DNA of 64,000 nucleotides from contig JAPEIS010000010.1 in NCBI GenBank assembly GCA_029531795.1, forward strand, positions 1,736,001 to 1,800,000, in the 5' to 3' direction. Origin of the DNA: Sclerotinia nivalis. Its lineage: Eukaryota; Ascomycota; Leotiomycetes; Helotiales; Sclerotiniaceae. A program made the translations under genes and the position numbers. How positions within the stretch are numbered: position 1 is the stretch's first letter; every line of letters starts with the position of its first letter. The notes under the pieces are model-generated. The model did not search any database and was not told the DNA's origin. It worked only from the letters and a program-made list of their open reading frames with translations. Below, piece by piece: positions 36,049-47,671 of this stretch.

Positions 36049-36387
36049 ATGCCTTTCACAGCAAGGTAAGAATCATTCTCTCAGTTACTTTTCGGCTCTG
36101 TCGGATATCATACCACACTCCCCTCAGATCATTTCAAAAAAGAATTAAAATACTGACATTTCATGATAGCGATATCTGCAAGATCATTCTCGCCATCATT
36201 CTACCACCTCTTGGTGTATTCCTTGAGAGAGGATGCGGTGCCGATTTGCTCATTAACAGTAAGGCTATCCATATACTATTTTCTTGGTATACGCTCAAAA
36301 ATACTAACACGGCTCATAGTCCTTCTCACCATCCTTGGATATATTCCCGGTATTATCCACGCATTATATATCATTCTAAAGTATTAA
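36049..36387 (+). CDS. pmp3: PMP3-family plasma-membrane proteolipid
   Basis: Three exons (36049-36065, 36170-36258, 36320-36387) encode 57 residues: MPFTASDICKIILAII, then LPPLGVFLERGCGADLLINI, then LLTILGYIPGIIHALYIILK-Tyr. Two hydrophobic segments flank the family signature PPLGVFLERGCG. PMP3 (yeast 55 aa) is a small plasma-membrane protein affecting membrane potential and cation/salt tolerance. Exon 1 carries only six codons, so the gene is easily missed by ORF calling. Introns have GTAAGA and GTAAGG donors and TAG acceptors, both phase-consistent. Confidence 0.95.
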
Positions 36388-37340
36388 GCTTCACTTCACG
36401 ATAACGCCTTTCCTCAACTCAACAACGAACAATAAATCTTTACTCTCCTCCGACCAAAGATACCCCAATCTATCTTCCCACCTCTTTCCACACCTTCTCG
36501 AAATCAGATGTTGCCCTCACGGTTCATGCTCAGACATATTTGATGAATAATTAATCTCTTGGCATCGGAAATTTCGGCTGCAGAATATTTCTCGGCTTGA
36601 AAATATGATGGCTTGGGAGTTTGGACATGGGGCATGCGTGGGCATGAATCATTTGGGATGGTCATAATTTTCTGATTATACTCTTCTTTTGCGCATTTCA
36701 TAAAATTGGGGTTTTAATGGAATGGGGGGTTTTTTTTTCATTGGGTCTTCTGGCAGCATGTCTACGGACTTGCGGTGCAATACGGGTTTTGCGGGTGAAT
36801 TGTACAGAGGGATCGATGGATGGGATAATATACTGAATTTAAAACCGATTACAATTTTTCAAAATATCCAGGAATATTTATGTCGTGATCGATGCGTGCT
36901 GTGTTGTGGACTTGTCGTATTTTGTGTATCTTACGATCGCCAAGTAAAGAAAGAAAGAACATACAGCAATGGGTGGAACATTTTGTCTTACCCTCACCGA
37001 CTTGGAGAGCTGGAAGTTTTATTGTAGTAACGCTTGACCAACTCCATTCTACAAGTAGATGGATTTGACTGTTCATGGATTCTCACTCATGCTCCGATCC
37101 CGAGTGATAAACTTCCGGTCCTCTCCACTTCAGCCCTTTGATTAGATGCCTCCTTTGTGAGGCAAGAACTAAAGGCTGGCTTGTCCATATTTAGCTTAGC
37201 TCATTAACATTTAGCGATCCAAACTCTTGGCAACCCACAGAGAAAAATTTACTTTTCAAACTTCCTACTTCAATCATCAACAACACTCAATTCGGCGTAG
37301 GATAACCATTTCTTTGCGACCTCATCCAAAATCAAACAAA
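36388..37340. other. Intergenic upstream of the eL22 gene
   Basis: Contains the PMP3 3' UTR and the promoter of the ribosomal protein gene. A T-run (GGTTTTTTTTTC) lies near 36727. Overlapping short ORFs on both strands have no motifs. Confidence 0.5.
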
Positions 37341-37879
37341 ATGCCTCCAAAAGTACGTCCATGAATAAGAACCGCTTTGCTGTTGGCCTGCTTTCTTTTG
37401 GAGAGTTATGGCGTGATACAGTAGGCTAACTTATTATTTTTTATCGAATAGGCCAACAAGAAGGGACCCTCTGTCAAGAGAAAGTTCGTTATCGACTGCA
37501 AGCAACCTGCCAATGACAAGATCTTCGATACCGCTGCTTTCGAGAAGTTCCTTCAAGACAACCTTAAGGTTGATGGATTGAAGGGTAACTTCGGTGACAA
37601 GGTCAATGTTACCAAGGATGGAGAGAGCATTAAGGTCGAGACCTCTGTTAACTCTGGTCATTACCTCAAGTACTTGTATGTTTTCCCCAGGCAATTGTTC
37701 TTACTGAATTGTGGTTTTTGAATTACCTGCTAATGTGCCATTGCAATAATAGGACCAAGAAGTTCCTCAAGAAGAACCAATTGAGAGATTGGCTTCGTGT
37801 GGTTTCTACCTCCAAGGGCGTCTACGAATTGAGATTCTTCAACGTTGTTGGTGATGATGCTGAGGAGGATGATGAATAG
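37341..37879 (+). CDS. rpl22: 60S ribosomal protein eL22
   Basis: Exons 37341-37352 (four codons), 37452-37675 and 37753-37879 give 120 residues: [20 protein letters not shown], then [76 protein letters not shown]. This is a full-length eL22, a peripheral protein of the large subunit near the exit tunnel, with the usual acidic tail. A tiny first exon followed by an intron right after the start is common for fungal ribosomal protein genes. Codons are the most biased of the window (AAG, GTC, ACC), as expected for high expression. Confidence 0.97.
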
Positions 37880-39794
37880 ATGGTTACATATTACATCTAG
37901 GATTAAGAAATGATACCATGATGACTGGGCTACGGACTAGAATATCATGAGGAGGGTTGGGATTTAGCAGTGGTGGAAATAATCAATGCTATATTACTGC
38001 TCTCTCAAATTGTTTTACTCTGGATATTGATTTGTGATTGCGCTATGGAATTATTTGCTTGTAATTTGAGAGTTGCTGTGCTCATTGACTGTATGATCGC
38101 AATTTTAGCATGGCTGCGAAGCAATGTTATCCATTTCTTCGCCATATCCCTCTCTTCAAATACCTCTTGACCCTTCAACCATTAAGACCCATGGAAAGTT
38201 CCATTCCCATACTCTATACTACAAAATCAAAAGCAAGGCGCCCTAACAATTAAAGGAGGTACCCTTCATGCTCGCCAACAAATACTCTACTTCATCAACC
38301 AAGAAGGAAGAAGGAAGAAAGTTATTTACTTCTCCCTCTACCAAATACTGCATTGTTCTCTAGCTTACAGTTCAATCAAACGAGATCATACTGAGCCTTT
38401 ACTATTGTTGGAGATGAAGAAGAATTCTTGTTTGTTATGCTATAACTAGCTACTACAGCTACTACAGCTACTACAGCTACTACAGCTACTTATTAAGCGG
38501 ACGGAAGATATCTTGGTATGGAATGGTTGGAGAGATATCTATCATAGTACCGGTATGCAATTGAACATACAGTCTAGAACTTAATTAGATTTATATGGGT
38601 ACACATTTATCTTCAGATTGGGCTGGTTAATGCATGCCTATACCGGATTAATGATGAATAGATAGGTAGGTACACTCGGGATATTTATATTATTTGTGGA
38701 GTAATTAAGATTTGTTGGATTTATTGGACTTGGCGGATTTGGGGGTATATTACCCGTGTATGTAATGTTTAGTAAGAGTAGTTTTAGGCTTGAAGTTTGG
38801 GAGGTAGATTAATTTATTGGAAGGAACTGCGCGGTGTTATGTTGTATATCGTCGATATACATTATTGATATAGTATTTATTTTGTTGTTGAATGTGTTTC
38901 TTAAGGTAGGGTAGGGGTTTTCCGGGATTGGGGGGATTTGGGGGATTTGGGGGATTAAACTTGTGTCATGATGGATATGGTCAGTGTTTGCCAAAGTACA
39001 TACTTGAATGGAAGGAGGGTAGTTATTTTGGTGATTGTGATGGGAAGCACTTTGTTAGGGTATTGGAGGGAAGCAGTAAGTGTTGAGTGGTGGAATGTGC
39101 TGTGGGTATGGTTGGATATGGATATGGATGATGATAGTTTGGCTTGAGGAGAATTGCTTGGTCTTTTGAGGGATAGTGTATGACAATAAATCATGCGACA
39201 TATCCAGACGATGCATACATACTTGAGCACAAGTAATGCTAGAAGCAACTACCTCAGTCCCTACGCAAGAGAATTGCGAATGGTTACGTGCTGTGCTCCT
39301 AAGTGAAATGGGTGAAGCTATTTTCGATTGTGCTCGGAGGTTTATGATGATTGAAGACTTGAAAGAGTTGTGAGTTCATGCCCTTTCATGTACTCGAAGT
39401 ATTCATAGAGTTCAGCTGCGCATTCCTTAGATGCTCACTCTTCTCGAATGCACCGTTCTGTCTGATCCTCAAAGCTCCTCCCATCCATTTTCCATCTACT
39501 CTTTGGTTTTATCACTCGTTGAATAGTAAATCCTTTCCCATGATCTCTCCGTCAGAGCCGGAATAATGTAACGTCTCAGCAATGGTGACTCGGTAGCTGT
39601 TTCAAAAAAAGAAAATTGGCTCAAAACTTCTCCCTATAATTCTAGTTATTTCACTAATGTCCCTCTTTTCCCCAACAGGCCTTCAAGCAAATAAATTCCA
39701 TGCTTACAAAAAAGCTTTTAAATATCAATTATGATTTACTCATAGTCCAAATAACTTTTAATTGCATGCTAGGTATTCAGCATAGCACAAGAAC
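37880..39794. other. Intergenic with simple repeats
   Basis: No gene seen. Simple repeats are a 9-bp unit ACTACAGCT, about 4.5 copies at 38450-38490, and GGGGGATTT, three copies near 38931-38956. The ORFs at 38809-39248 are open because of low complexity. Confidence 0.5.
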
Positions 39795-40440
39795 AGCATC
39801 GAAGAGTTTGCCATCTCCAAAGCCATCGTCTTCCCCGCCCAACCTCCTTCCAGCTCCATCCACAACCACAGCACCTCCTAATTCATATGCAGGCAAAGTA
39901 ACACCAACGTCTATAATGATTCCCGTACCCGTCACATAAATAGCAGAAGAACTACACAAAAAACACAATCACACCCGCGATTTTCTCCGGCTCAGCTATT
40001 CATTTCACCAGCACCAATTCACGCACCATCTCCATCACACTTGGATTTCTTCTAGCTTCCTCTCCGGCCATCGGTGTACGAATCCAGGTTTGACATACAG
40101 CGTTAACGAATTCCATCGGCCGCATGATCCGATGCAGAAGAGGAACATCTGGTATTGTTAGTTAATTATACCACATCTTGCCAATTTTACATCACCACCA
40201 CAGGGAGTGGAATCAAAGACATATCAGCCATCTTAGTAATACCCATATATAACCGCATGTTTAGATACCGTAACGCCATTTCACAGTAAGCCCGTATAGA
40301 CATTCGCAGAACCAATATTCAAAATGATCCCGCGACTAATATCAAATATCTCGCTTACCACTTCTGCTTTATTTTTCGAGATACTTGGGCTAGTATCGCG
40401 TTGGTTTCGGAGCGGAAAATAGAGTATTAGTCCTTGGAAT
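39795..40440 (-). pseudogene. Short-chain dehydrogenase/reductase pseudogene
   Basis: Reading from 40440 leftward gives SDR pieces in order: GIILNIGSANVYTG (the usual VNIGS strand, 40288-40330), then a broken SKHAV catalytic-helix region, GITKMAD in another frame, and an intron-like piece (GTAAAAT...CTAACAATACCAG). Then come MEFVNAVCQTWIRTPM, a frame with VLVK-stop-IAEPEKIAGVI (TGA where Arg is usual), and finally the C-terminal YVTGTGIIIDVGVTLPAYEL in a further frame. At least two frameshifts and several stops are present, and the N-terminal TGxxxGxG nucleotide-binding motif is not found. The gene is dead. It was probably an NAD(P)-dependent oxidoreductase of unknown substrate. Confidence 0.8.
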
Positions 40441-42501
40441 TAACAATCAGCGCGTTTTCGAGATTGGGGATGGAGGATGGATGATGGATGATAATGCGAA
40501 GGGACTTGGGCTTGATGGTCGACTTGGTGATTGGAGGTTAGTTAGTTAGTTGTTAATATCATGTCATATGATTTTCCTACTTTTTCCATGTAGTAGTAGT
40601 TTATACATGGGAAAGAGGATAATCTCAAATTTAAGTTACCACAGCTCCATTAACCGACGTCTAAATTCTTTGATGGTGATGTCGATCATTTCCTGAATAC
40701 TTTTGCCATTCGTAACGTTGATTCTTACAACTGAGGAGCGGGAATTGGGATCTGTGGCATGTTTTTTTGAGCTTCAGTGCTTTTTAACTATTTTCTGGGG
40801 TTGATGTCCGCGAAGAGTATAGCTATAGCTATAGCTCCTGCTTCTACAAAATAGTATGAGGCTTGTTGTCTGATATCTCCTCTTGTCTATGGAGATGGAA
40901 GTTCAAAGTTAGCTACTTGTGTATAGTATGTAAATGGTATGTGGGAGCTGGAGAACCCACACGGTAATGAGAACTACACACTAGACCGTCAATTGTATTT
41001 TCCGTCATGATTTGGATGGATGAAAGTAGGTATGGTATGTAAAAAAGGAGCTTGATGCGACAAGGACTGGATATTTGTGACTGTAATGCGAATTTGTGTT
41101 TTAAGAAGTGAGTTTGTGAGGTGCTGTCGCAACAGTTGGATATCCGGACTGCGGTCTGAAGGATGAATCGGGTATACATATACGAATCTATTTCATTGAC
41201 AGTAGACCGTGAAATTACACCGTAGTGATGGAAGCAAGGACCAGCATAGATTTTATTTTTATTAGGTAAGTTCGTATCATTTTGTAATCTTACTACCTTG
41301 AGCGAAAGTATCCTTGGGATTATGTTGAGTTAAGTTTCTGTAGCTCGGGAAATATACATTCTATATATCAATGATAATGACAAGACTTAACAATACAACT
41401 CGATGATGAGATTTGATGATAAAAATCCGTGATAAAACTCAACAATGGGATCAAGAATAGAGTTGGAGCGCAAATAAATATATATATAAAGTAAAGCAAA
41501 CAGGATAACCCCCTTTAATCTTTTTCATCCTGAGACGGGTAAGCGAGGGGATAGTTCTAAGTGAAGGAAGGGTAAGATAAAGATGATGAATTTCCGTAAG
41601 ATTATACTGAGAGCATTTATCAGTAGATTAACAAAATATACCTCTATTAAATACCCAAAGTTATCTACTCGTATATACATATAATATTTCTATTAGGATT
41701 CAAAATAACTTACTAATAAAACTCGACATAGAACTACTCAGAGGAATCTTCTATGATGGCCGGGCTCAAACTACCAAATTCCTTTATTAAAATCCATCAA
41801 AATCAAAACTTAACAAATTTGAAATTCGATAAAAAATTCGAATCTCCAAAATCCTATAGTAATTTTGATAAGATCATTTGCGTTTGCACGGCCCTTAGTT
41901 CTACCAAAACTCGCCTGAGTATATATATTGTTTAAAATATCATATCTAATATCTGATAACCTCAATTCTGTACTATAAATAAGATAAGAACGCCACAACC
42001 CTATATTACCCGTCCCTCAATCAACATTCATTCATTCATTCTAAAACCACATTTCATTTCCCCAAATCCCGAGCAGAAACAATCGCGCACGAAGAGAAAG
42101 AAATTTCCTCGTGAACAAAATCGTGGGCGCATGGATGCACAGCGCACGCGCTCCCCCAGATTTCCCCGAAGGGGAATTAGCGCTGTTTCAAGCGAACCTC
42201 GGTCATTATCACATGCTCCAAAGGCGAATGGAACTTCGGATCTTTAGTTGTTTGCGGTCGGTCTTGAGCTAAGATCTTACACTTATATATGTATCTAACT
42301 TCTGGTACCTACCTACCTACCTACTTGAAGTATTTGAATTCGATTACTTACAATTTTTGGGAACGATACGATATTACGGTTGCAATTATTGTTCCGCGAG
42401 AAGATCAAATATCATTCATTTGATAGATACATACTACTGCGCATCGTCGAATTAAATCAAATAAACCAAAGCCTTTATTTAACCTCTCATTAATCCTAAT
42501 C
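40441..42501. other. Intergenic
   Basis: No gene seen. It includes GTTAGTTAGTTAGTTG at 40541-40555, AT-rich stretches (41380-42000), a GC-richer patch at 42110-42240 containing GAAGGGGAATTAGCGC, and a CTAC tetranucleotide repeat near 42308-42325. The right end is the promoter and leader of the SCP2 gene, with repeated ATTC (TTCATTCATTCATTC). Confidence 0.5.
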
Positions 42502-43004
42502 ATGTCTCTTAAAAACGGTAAGCTCCCCATCCCATCCCATCCCATACCCAAACAAACAAACAAACAGTCCCCTCCCAACCATCCCAACCATCCATCCAAC
42601 CACCCCTACTAACCCCCCCCACCCATGCAGACGCATTCCCCTCCTCCACAGCCTTCGACGCCATCTCCGCCTCCCTCGAAAACTCCCCCAGCGACCGCGC
42701 CGACGCCATAAAACAAGGCAACGCAGTTTTCGCCTTCGTGCTGAAAAACTCCGCCGGCGAAACAGCATCCTGGCACATCGATCTCAAGCACGAAGGCAAA
42801 GTGGGGACCGGGCTAGGGGAAAAGCCCACCGTGACGCTGAGTTTGAGCGATGAGGATTTTGGGAAATTGGTCAATGGCAAGGCGAATGCGCAGAGACTTT
42901 TTATGGGTGGGAAGTTGAAGGTTAAGGGGGATGTCATGAAGGCGACGAAGATGGAACCGATTTTGAAGAAGGCGCAGGCGGGTGCGGTCAAGGCGAAGTT
43001 GTAG
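42502..43004 (+). CDS. SCP2 sterol-carrier-domain protein, peroxisomal (Pox18-like)
   Basis: Exon 1 (42502-42517, MSLKN plus one base) and exon 2 (42631-43004) give 129 residues. The body is one SCP2 fold: DAFPSSTAFDAISASLE, then NAVFAFVLKNSAGETASWHI, then PTVTLSLSDEDFGKLVNGKA, and AQRLFMGGKLKVKGDVMKAT. The last three residues are Ala-Lys-Leu, a good type 1 peroxisomal targeting signal. Such stand-alone SCP2 proteins (yeast-type Pox18, oleate-induced) bind lipids or acyl-CoA in peroxisomes. The intron holds short CCCATCC and AAACAAAC repeats. It converges on the Cat8/FacB-like gene 640 bp away. Confidence 0.93.
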
Positions 43005-43645
43005 TTGTAGATTGATGGTGGGTGGGGGAAATGTTGGTGGATGGGGGAGATGCGGTGGCGAGGAATGTGCTTGCTTTAGTTTGGTGTGCTTATATTGAGA
43101 GTTTGGGTCTACCTCCTGTAGATGTGAGTGGCGTTAAACCAGAAAATACGAGAATTGGGTTGAATAGGATAGTTTTGGGATTCGGTATTAAGATAGAGCG
43201 CGGGTCTCATGGATGAGAAGACTGATTAGTTCAACCGTATTTTATATCGTCAGAGATGGAAGAGAGATGCATTATTATTATTATTATTATTTTGCTTGTC
43301 CACTATTGTGCATGATACTTTCGGACTTGAGAAAACGGTATCGAAAGAAAGTAGATGAGACGAATCTTGCATGACTTGCTTTTAAAGTTTTCTTCTAAAA
43401 ATGTAAATACGTCAAACTAAAGTACGCTGGTTGATAACGAAGAGAATCCAAAGTACCACCATTCTAAGCCTAGCCTAACCCAGCCTAACCCAAGCTAGCC
43501 CGTACATACTGTCAAACTGTAACGATGCCCCTCCCACATATTTGAACGCCAATGTCCAACATATATGGGTATCCCCAAAGATACAAGCAATCCCAACCTA
43601 GCCTCTCCGATAACCCCGAGTGAACCAAATATGACGCCAAGAACA
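43005..43645. other. Convergent 3' region between SCP2 and Cat8/FacB genes
   Basis: Both 3' UTRs are expected here. An (ATT)n tract lies near 43271-43292, and an AGCCTAACCC-type repeat at 43468-43495. Confidence 0.5.
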
Positions 43646-46644
43646 TTAATAAAAATGAGGTGTATCCTCCATCATGTGACGTATATAATCATCACAAGGT
43701 TGTGTCTGGTCGGGTAAGAAGTGTACATTCCCACCCATTCCAAGATCACTATTGGATAGTTCCTCAGCGGAACTATGGCTCTCACCACTAAAACTAAATA
43801 CGCTCTGTGCAGGTCCAGAACCTGATGAGGAATCATGATGATTTGAAGAGGTCATGTCGTCCCACATCGAATATGACGACCAATCACCGTAAGGTGAATT
43901 CGAGCTAGCATTTTGATTTGTTTCCGGAAGACTAGGTGCTGGCCCACCATAAATTGCACTATGTATGTTGCTCTGACCATTTTCTAAAGAACCGAGTAGC
44001 AACCCCAAGCTGCTTAATTCATTTGATTGATTATCCGTCTTGGTGTACATAAAGTGAGCGTTGTGGGAACTTGCGCCTGGAGGGGCTGTACGTGATATTG
44101 TTGGTGAAGATTGTTGTGAAGAAATTGGTGTATTGCTCAATGATAAATAATCCAAATTTGGAGGTTTTGAGCCTGTGTTATATCGAGGTTTCGATAGCGA
44201 GGATAGTTGCGAAAGCGAGCTACGATTTCCGCGCTTGTTCATCGGGGAATCTTTTCTTGTTCCTTCGTAAGACGATCGAGCCGAAGATGTTTGATTTTGT
44301 GAAGTGTGATTGAAAATATTTGGCAACGTAGCTCGTCGAAGCTTCTCTTGTTGTGCTAATATGTCATTCTCGCTCATGCTGGCACTAATGTGCTTATATG
44401 GGTGTGGTTGGTTCTTCTTCCTTGGACCAAGAGACAAGGCTGTTGTTGGTTTCGTGACTTTTGGAGCAGACATGGCGGAAGCGGTGCGTAAAAATGCCGA
44501 CTTAGTTTTATCGTGCAGATTTTGGCTGTCTAAGTAATTTAAGGAGGAAGCGACTTTCTTAAGGTCGGCTGCACCAGAAGCATTGGTCTTTTCTAGGAAT
44601 CTGATAACAGTAATGACAAGCCGTTGACTCTCTTGCATCAACTTGCCTTCCTGTTTGAGATCAAGACCTTGATATAAAAGGCTGAGACCACACAGTGTAA
44701 GCATGGTGTTTCTGTTTAGGCAGAAAGAGAATGTCATATTTCTCTCTTCAAGAAGCTGCGTGATCTGTATAAGATGTTTGCTGGAATCGGCCAAGGAAAT
44801 GATAGATGGTGAAGCTTTAGTTCCAAGTGTGGAACCAACAGCAGGGCGGTGGATTAATGATCGAATATAATAATATGCAAGAGACTGTTGCTAGGTTAGA
44901 AACAAAACTAAAATCCAAACGCTATTGTTTGACTTACCAGTAAAGCTGATCGACTACCTGTGATATCTGTTGATGGCTTATCTTGCACAAATGTAAGCTT
45001 CAGATGAGTAGGTAGATTATCAGACCATTCGTTTAATTCCATCTCCAGGGCAAGAATTGACTGTAAGGATAAATCGTGAGTGGCGGCTGAGGGATAATTT
45101 TGCTCCAAGACTTTGGAAAGAATACGCGAGCATCGGAAAAGAGCCAGAGCGCTGGATATTCTGGTAGGCTCCCCTGGGAGCATGGATTCATAACCATTCT
45201 CGGTCACATGTTCATCATCTGCGTCTAAAGGATACTCGGCATAGATGTCATCTTCCTTCAGTAACTTGGGTAGGCCAACGAGGGAGGCAGAAAAGCTACA
45301 AAGGGTTAGCTTTACGATACAAGCGCCGGCATAGTTCTTACCAATCAACAGTATACAAAGTCCAAAAAATCCTCTTTCTCGCCTCAGTAGTCAGTGCATC
45401 AAAACAGAATCGCTTCTGACTTTGATGTAAACCAAGTCGATGAGAAAGCCCTACAGCAATTCCTTTGTAATGCTGTAAACGATCATAGTCCCCCTTTTGA
45501 ATGCAATAGATAAGGGCCAAAATCAGACATTGGAGTGTGGAAATCGTATTTTCCATCAATATAGAATCGAGAGCTGTACGCCATTGGCTTTCACACAATG
45601 ATATTTGTTCCTTATCAGGGCAATCGGCGGAGAGTCCAGCAATACCAAAGACAAGGTGTAATTGCGCCAATTTATGTTGATCTTTCATCTGTTCCGGATG
45701 TGATGAGTATTCTTCATATAGAGGCAAGAAGGTATGTTTACGTAGGACGGGAAATAATGGTGCCCATTCTTGGAAAAATACATGTACGCATTTGTCTGAG
45801 AATAGGCGTGGAGGCGCGCAATTTGGGGCCGGTGTGACCACGGGTGATGAGGTTGAGTCGTTTTGAGGGTTCAAAATGGCTTCCGTATTAAATCCTATGA
45901 TAGACTTGCCACTTTCTTGAAATCTACGCTTAAAGGAATCTAGAATATGTTAACGATGTTGATAAAATGTTTCTCATGACGTCTTACCAATATAAGCTCT
46001 ACCACTCGATGCTCCCATGAAATATGAGTCTGAAACACCACCTTCCAGCAAATGTGATGAAGCTTGGACCCTAAACGTATCTTCTTTTTGAGGTGATGAC
46101 TCTCTTCGACTTTCGGCAGGAGGTGAAGTCGACGTTGGTGAAGTCGACGTTGGTGAAGTCGACGTTGATGACATCGAAGGACCTCGATTTGAGTGCATCT
46201 TCGAAAGCATATCTAATTTCTCATCCTTCTCATCAAGTAAATCCTTCAAATCCCTGATCTCCGCCTCTAATGTACGAACTCTTTCCTCTAATGACTCAGT
46301 ACTGGAAGAACGGGGAGTCAGTAATTGCCTATAGCAGGAACATGTTCGGAGGAAAACCGAGAAACCGAAGCTATGACAGAACATAAACGCCAAATAAATA
46401 ATTGGACATCGTGGTGTTTGGGACGAAAGAGTCGTTATACTCACTATCCTCGAGGAAATGCTCGTCGACTCAATTTATCGCTCGTCTTACATTCGAATCC
46501 GACACCGGAGCATTGTGAACAACATGGTCGAATACCATCGCATCGTATCTTTTTGCTTCGACATCTATCGCAGGCTTGTGCAATGCGACTTTGTGAGCTC
46601 GACGACCCCACCTTAATCATCTTCATAGGTAAAATTCCAGGCAT
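43646..46644 (-). CDS. facB: Zn2Cys6 regulator of C2-carbon use, Cat8/FacB/acu-15 type
   Basis: Five exons (46644-46445, 46301-45988, 45939-45342, 45295-44938, 44890-43646) give 904 residues with consistent phases. The zinc cluster has Cys at 25, 28, 35, 42, 45 and 52 ([14 protein letters not shown]). The linker [18 protein letters not shown] and the coiled coil to about residue 95 are hallmarks of Cat8/FacB. A Ser/Thr/Pro repeat ([14 protein letters not shown]) follows. The fungal transcription-factor middle homology region lies in exons 3-4 ([40 protein letters not shown]). A Ser/Asn-rich C-terminal activation-type tail ends in MMEDTPHFY. By family, it activates acetyl-CoA synthetase, glyoxylate-cycle and gluconeogenesis genes on acetate or similar carbon. 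The start is the first ATG before the zinc cluster. Confidence 0.92.
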
Positions 46645-47027
46645 TTTGAATATAATTTGCCGTTTCCTTCTTCCAAAGTTGTATTGCTCAACGAGACGTA
46701 GAAAAATGTGAACTGCGTCTTCGAGAAGATATTTCCGTCTTGTTTCGGCGACGCCGTTCTGTTCAACGTTTGATGTCTTTCTTCAGCTTATCTTGATTTG
46801 CGATCGCGAATCAATTCATCTGTGTAACAACACTGATTGGTTTGGTGATGAGCTATATCACATTAATTGATAAGAGCTGATTGATTTGCCAATGGTGAAT
46901 GGAGTGGAGATTGTGGAGAATGCTGGGCGTGTGTGATGTGCCAATGTTCTATGTCGTTTAGATGAAGAAATATTCGCTCGGATAATGAGGAAGAGGGTTT
47001 CGTGGGTGAAGGGGTTGCATATAACGG

Positions 47028-47085
47028 TTGTGTGTTGTGTGTGTGTGTATGTGTGTGTATGTGTGTGTATGTGTGTGCGAGTGAA
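47028..47085. repeat. (GT)n-rich microsatellite
   Basis: GTGTGTGTGTATGTGTGTGT-type repeat in the promoter/leader of the Cat8/FacB-like gene. It produces a false His/Thr-rich ORF on the minus strand. Confidence 0.9.
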
Positions 47086-47545
47086 GGCAAGTGAAATGGC
47101 GGAATCCTTATAGCAAATAGGCGTGGAGATGGGGTCTGGGCCAAGGTATATCATCGGCAGCCGTTACATGATTGATTCTTCCAGCCAATTACAACTGACT
47201 CTATTGGATGTCGAATGAGGATGATTGGAGGGTAAAATGAAAGCTTAGCTTAGCTAGCTTAGCTGGCTCATCCATAAATCCCACGGAACAAAAACTCTCA
47301 CACTACGGAATTCAAAGAACCTTTTTTAGTGGGGATGATCTGAAGGGAGCACGCACGGTACCTACAGCTTGAACAGATTAGACAGATTAGACGATTTGCT
47401 CATCTTGGCCTATAACCAAAGTGGCCAAACGAGCATGGTCGTTTCCTTGGAGCTGGGAAGATAGATCAATCTTTGGGATATCTCAGTCTTGCATGATTTC
47501 TTTTACCCGAATTATAACATTTTATATTGTACATTTATACATTCA

Positions 47546-47671
47546 TACATTATACATTATATATTATACATTATACATTATACATTATACATTATACATT
47601 ATACATTATACATTATACATTATACATTATACATTATACATTATACATTATACATTATACATTATACATTT
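47546..47671. repeat. (TACATTA)n heptamer tandem repeat
   Basis: About 17 near-perfect copies of the 7-bp unit TACATTA. Because 7 is not a multiple of 3, all three plus-strand frames read the same heptapeptide (YTLYIIH) and stay open, which explains the overlapping false ORFs at 47421-47886. Confidence 0.95.

Noticed and set aside
42496..42991. 160-codon minus ORF opposite the SCP2 gene
   Set aside because: Antisense shadow of a GC-rich exon; the sense strand has clear SCP2 similarity and a peroxisomal signal.
46858..47154. Minus ORFs rich in HTHT and YTHT
   Set aside because: Caused by the (GT)n tract in the Cat8/FacB promoter.
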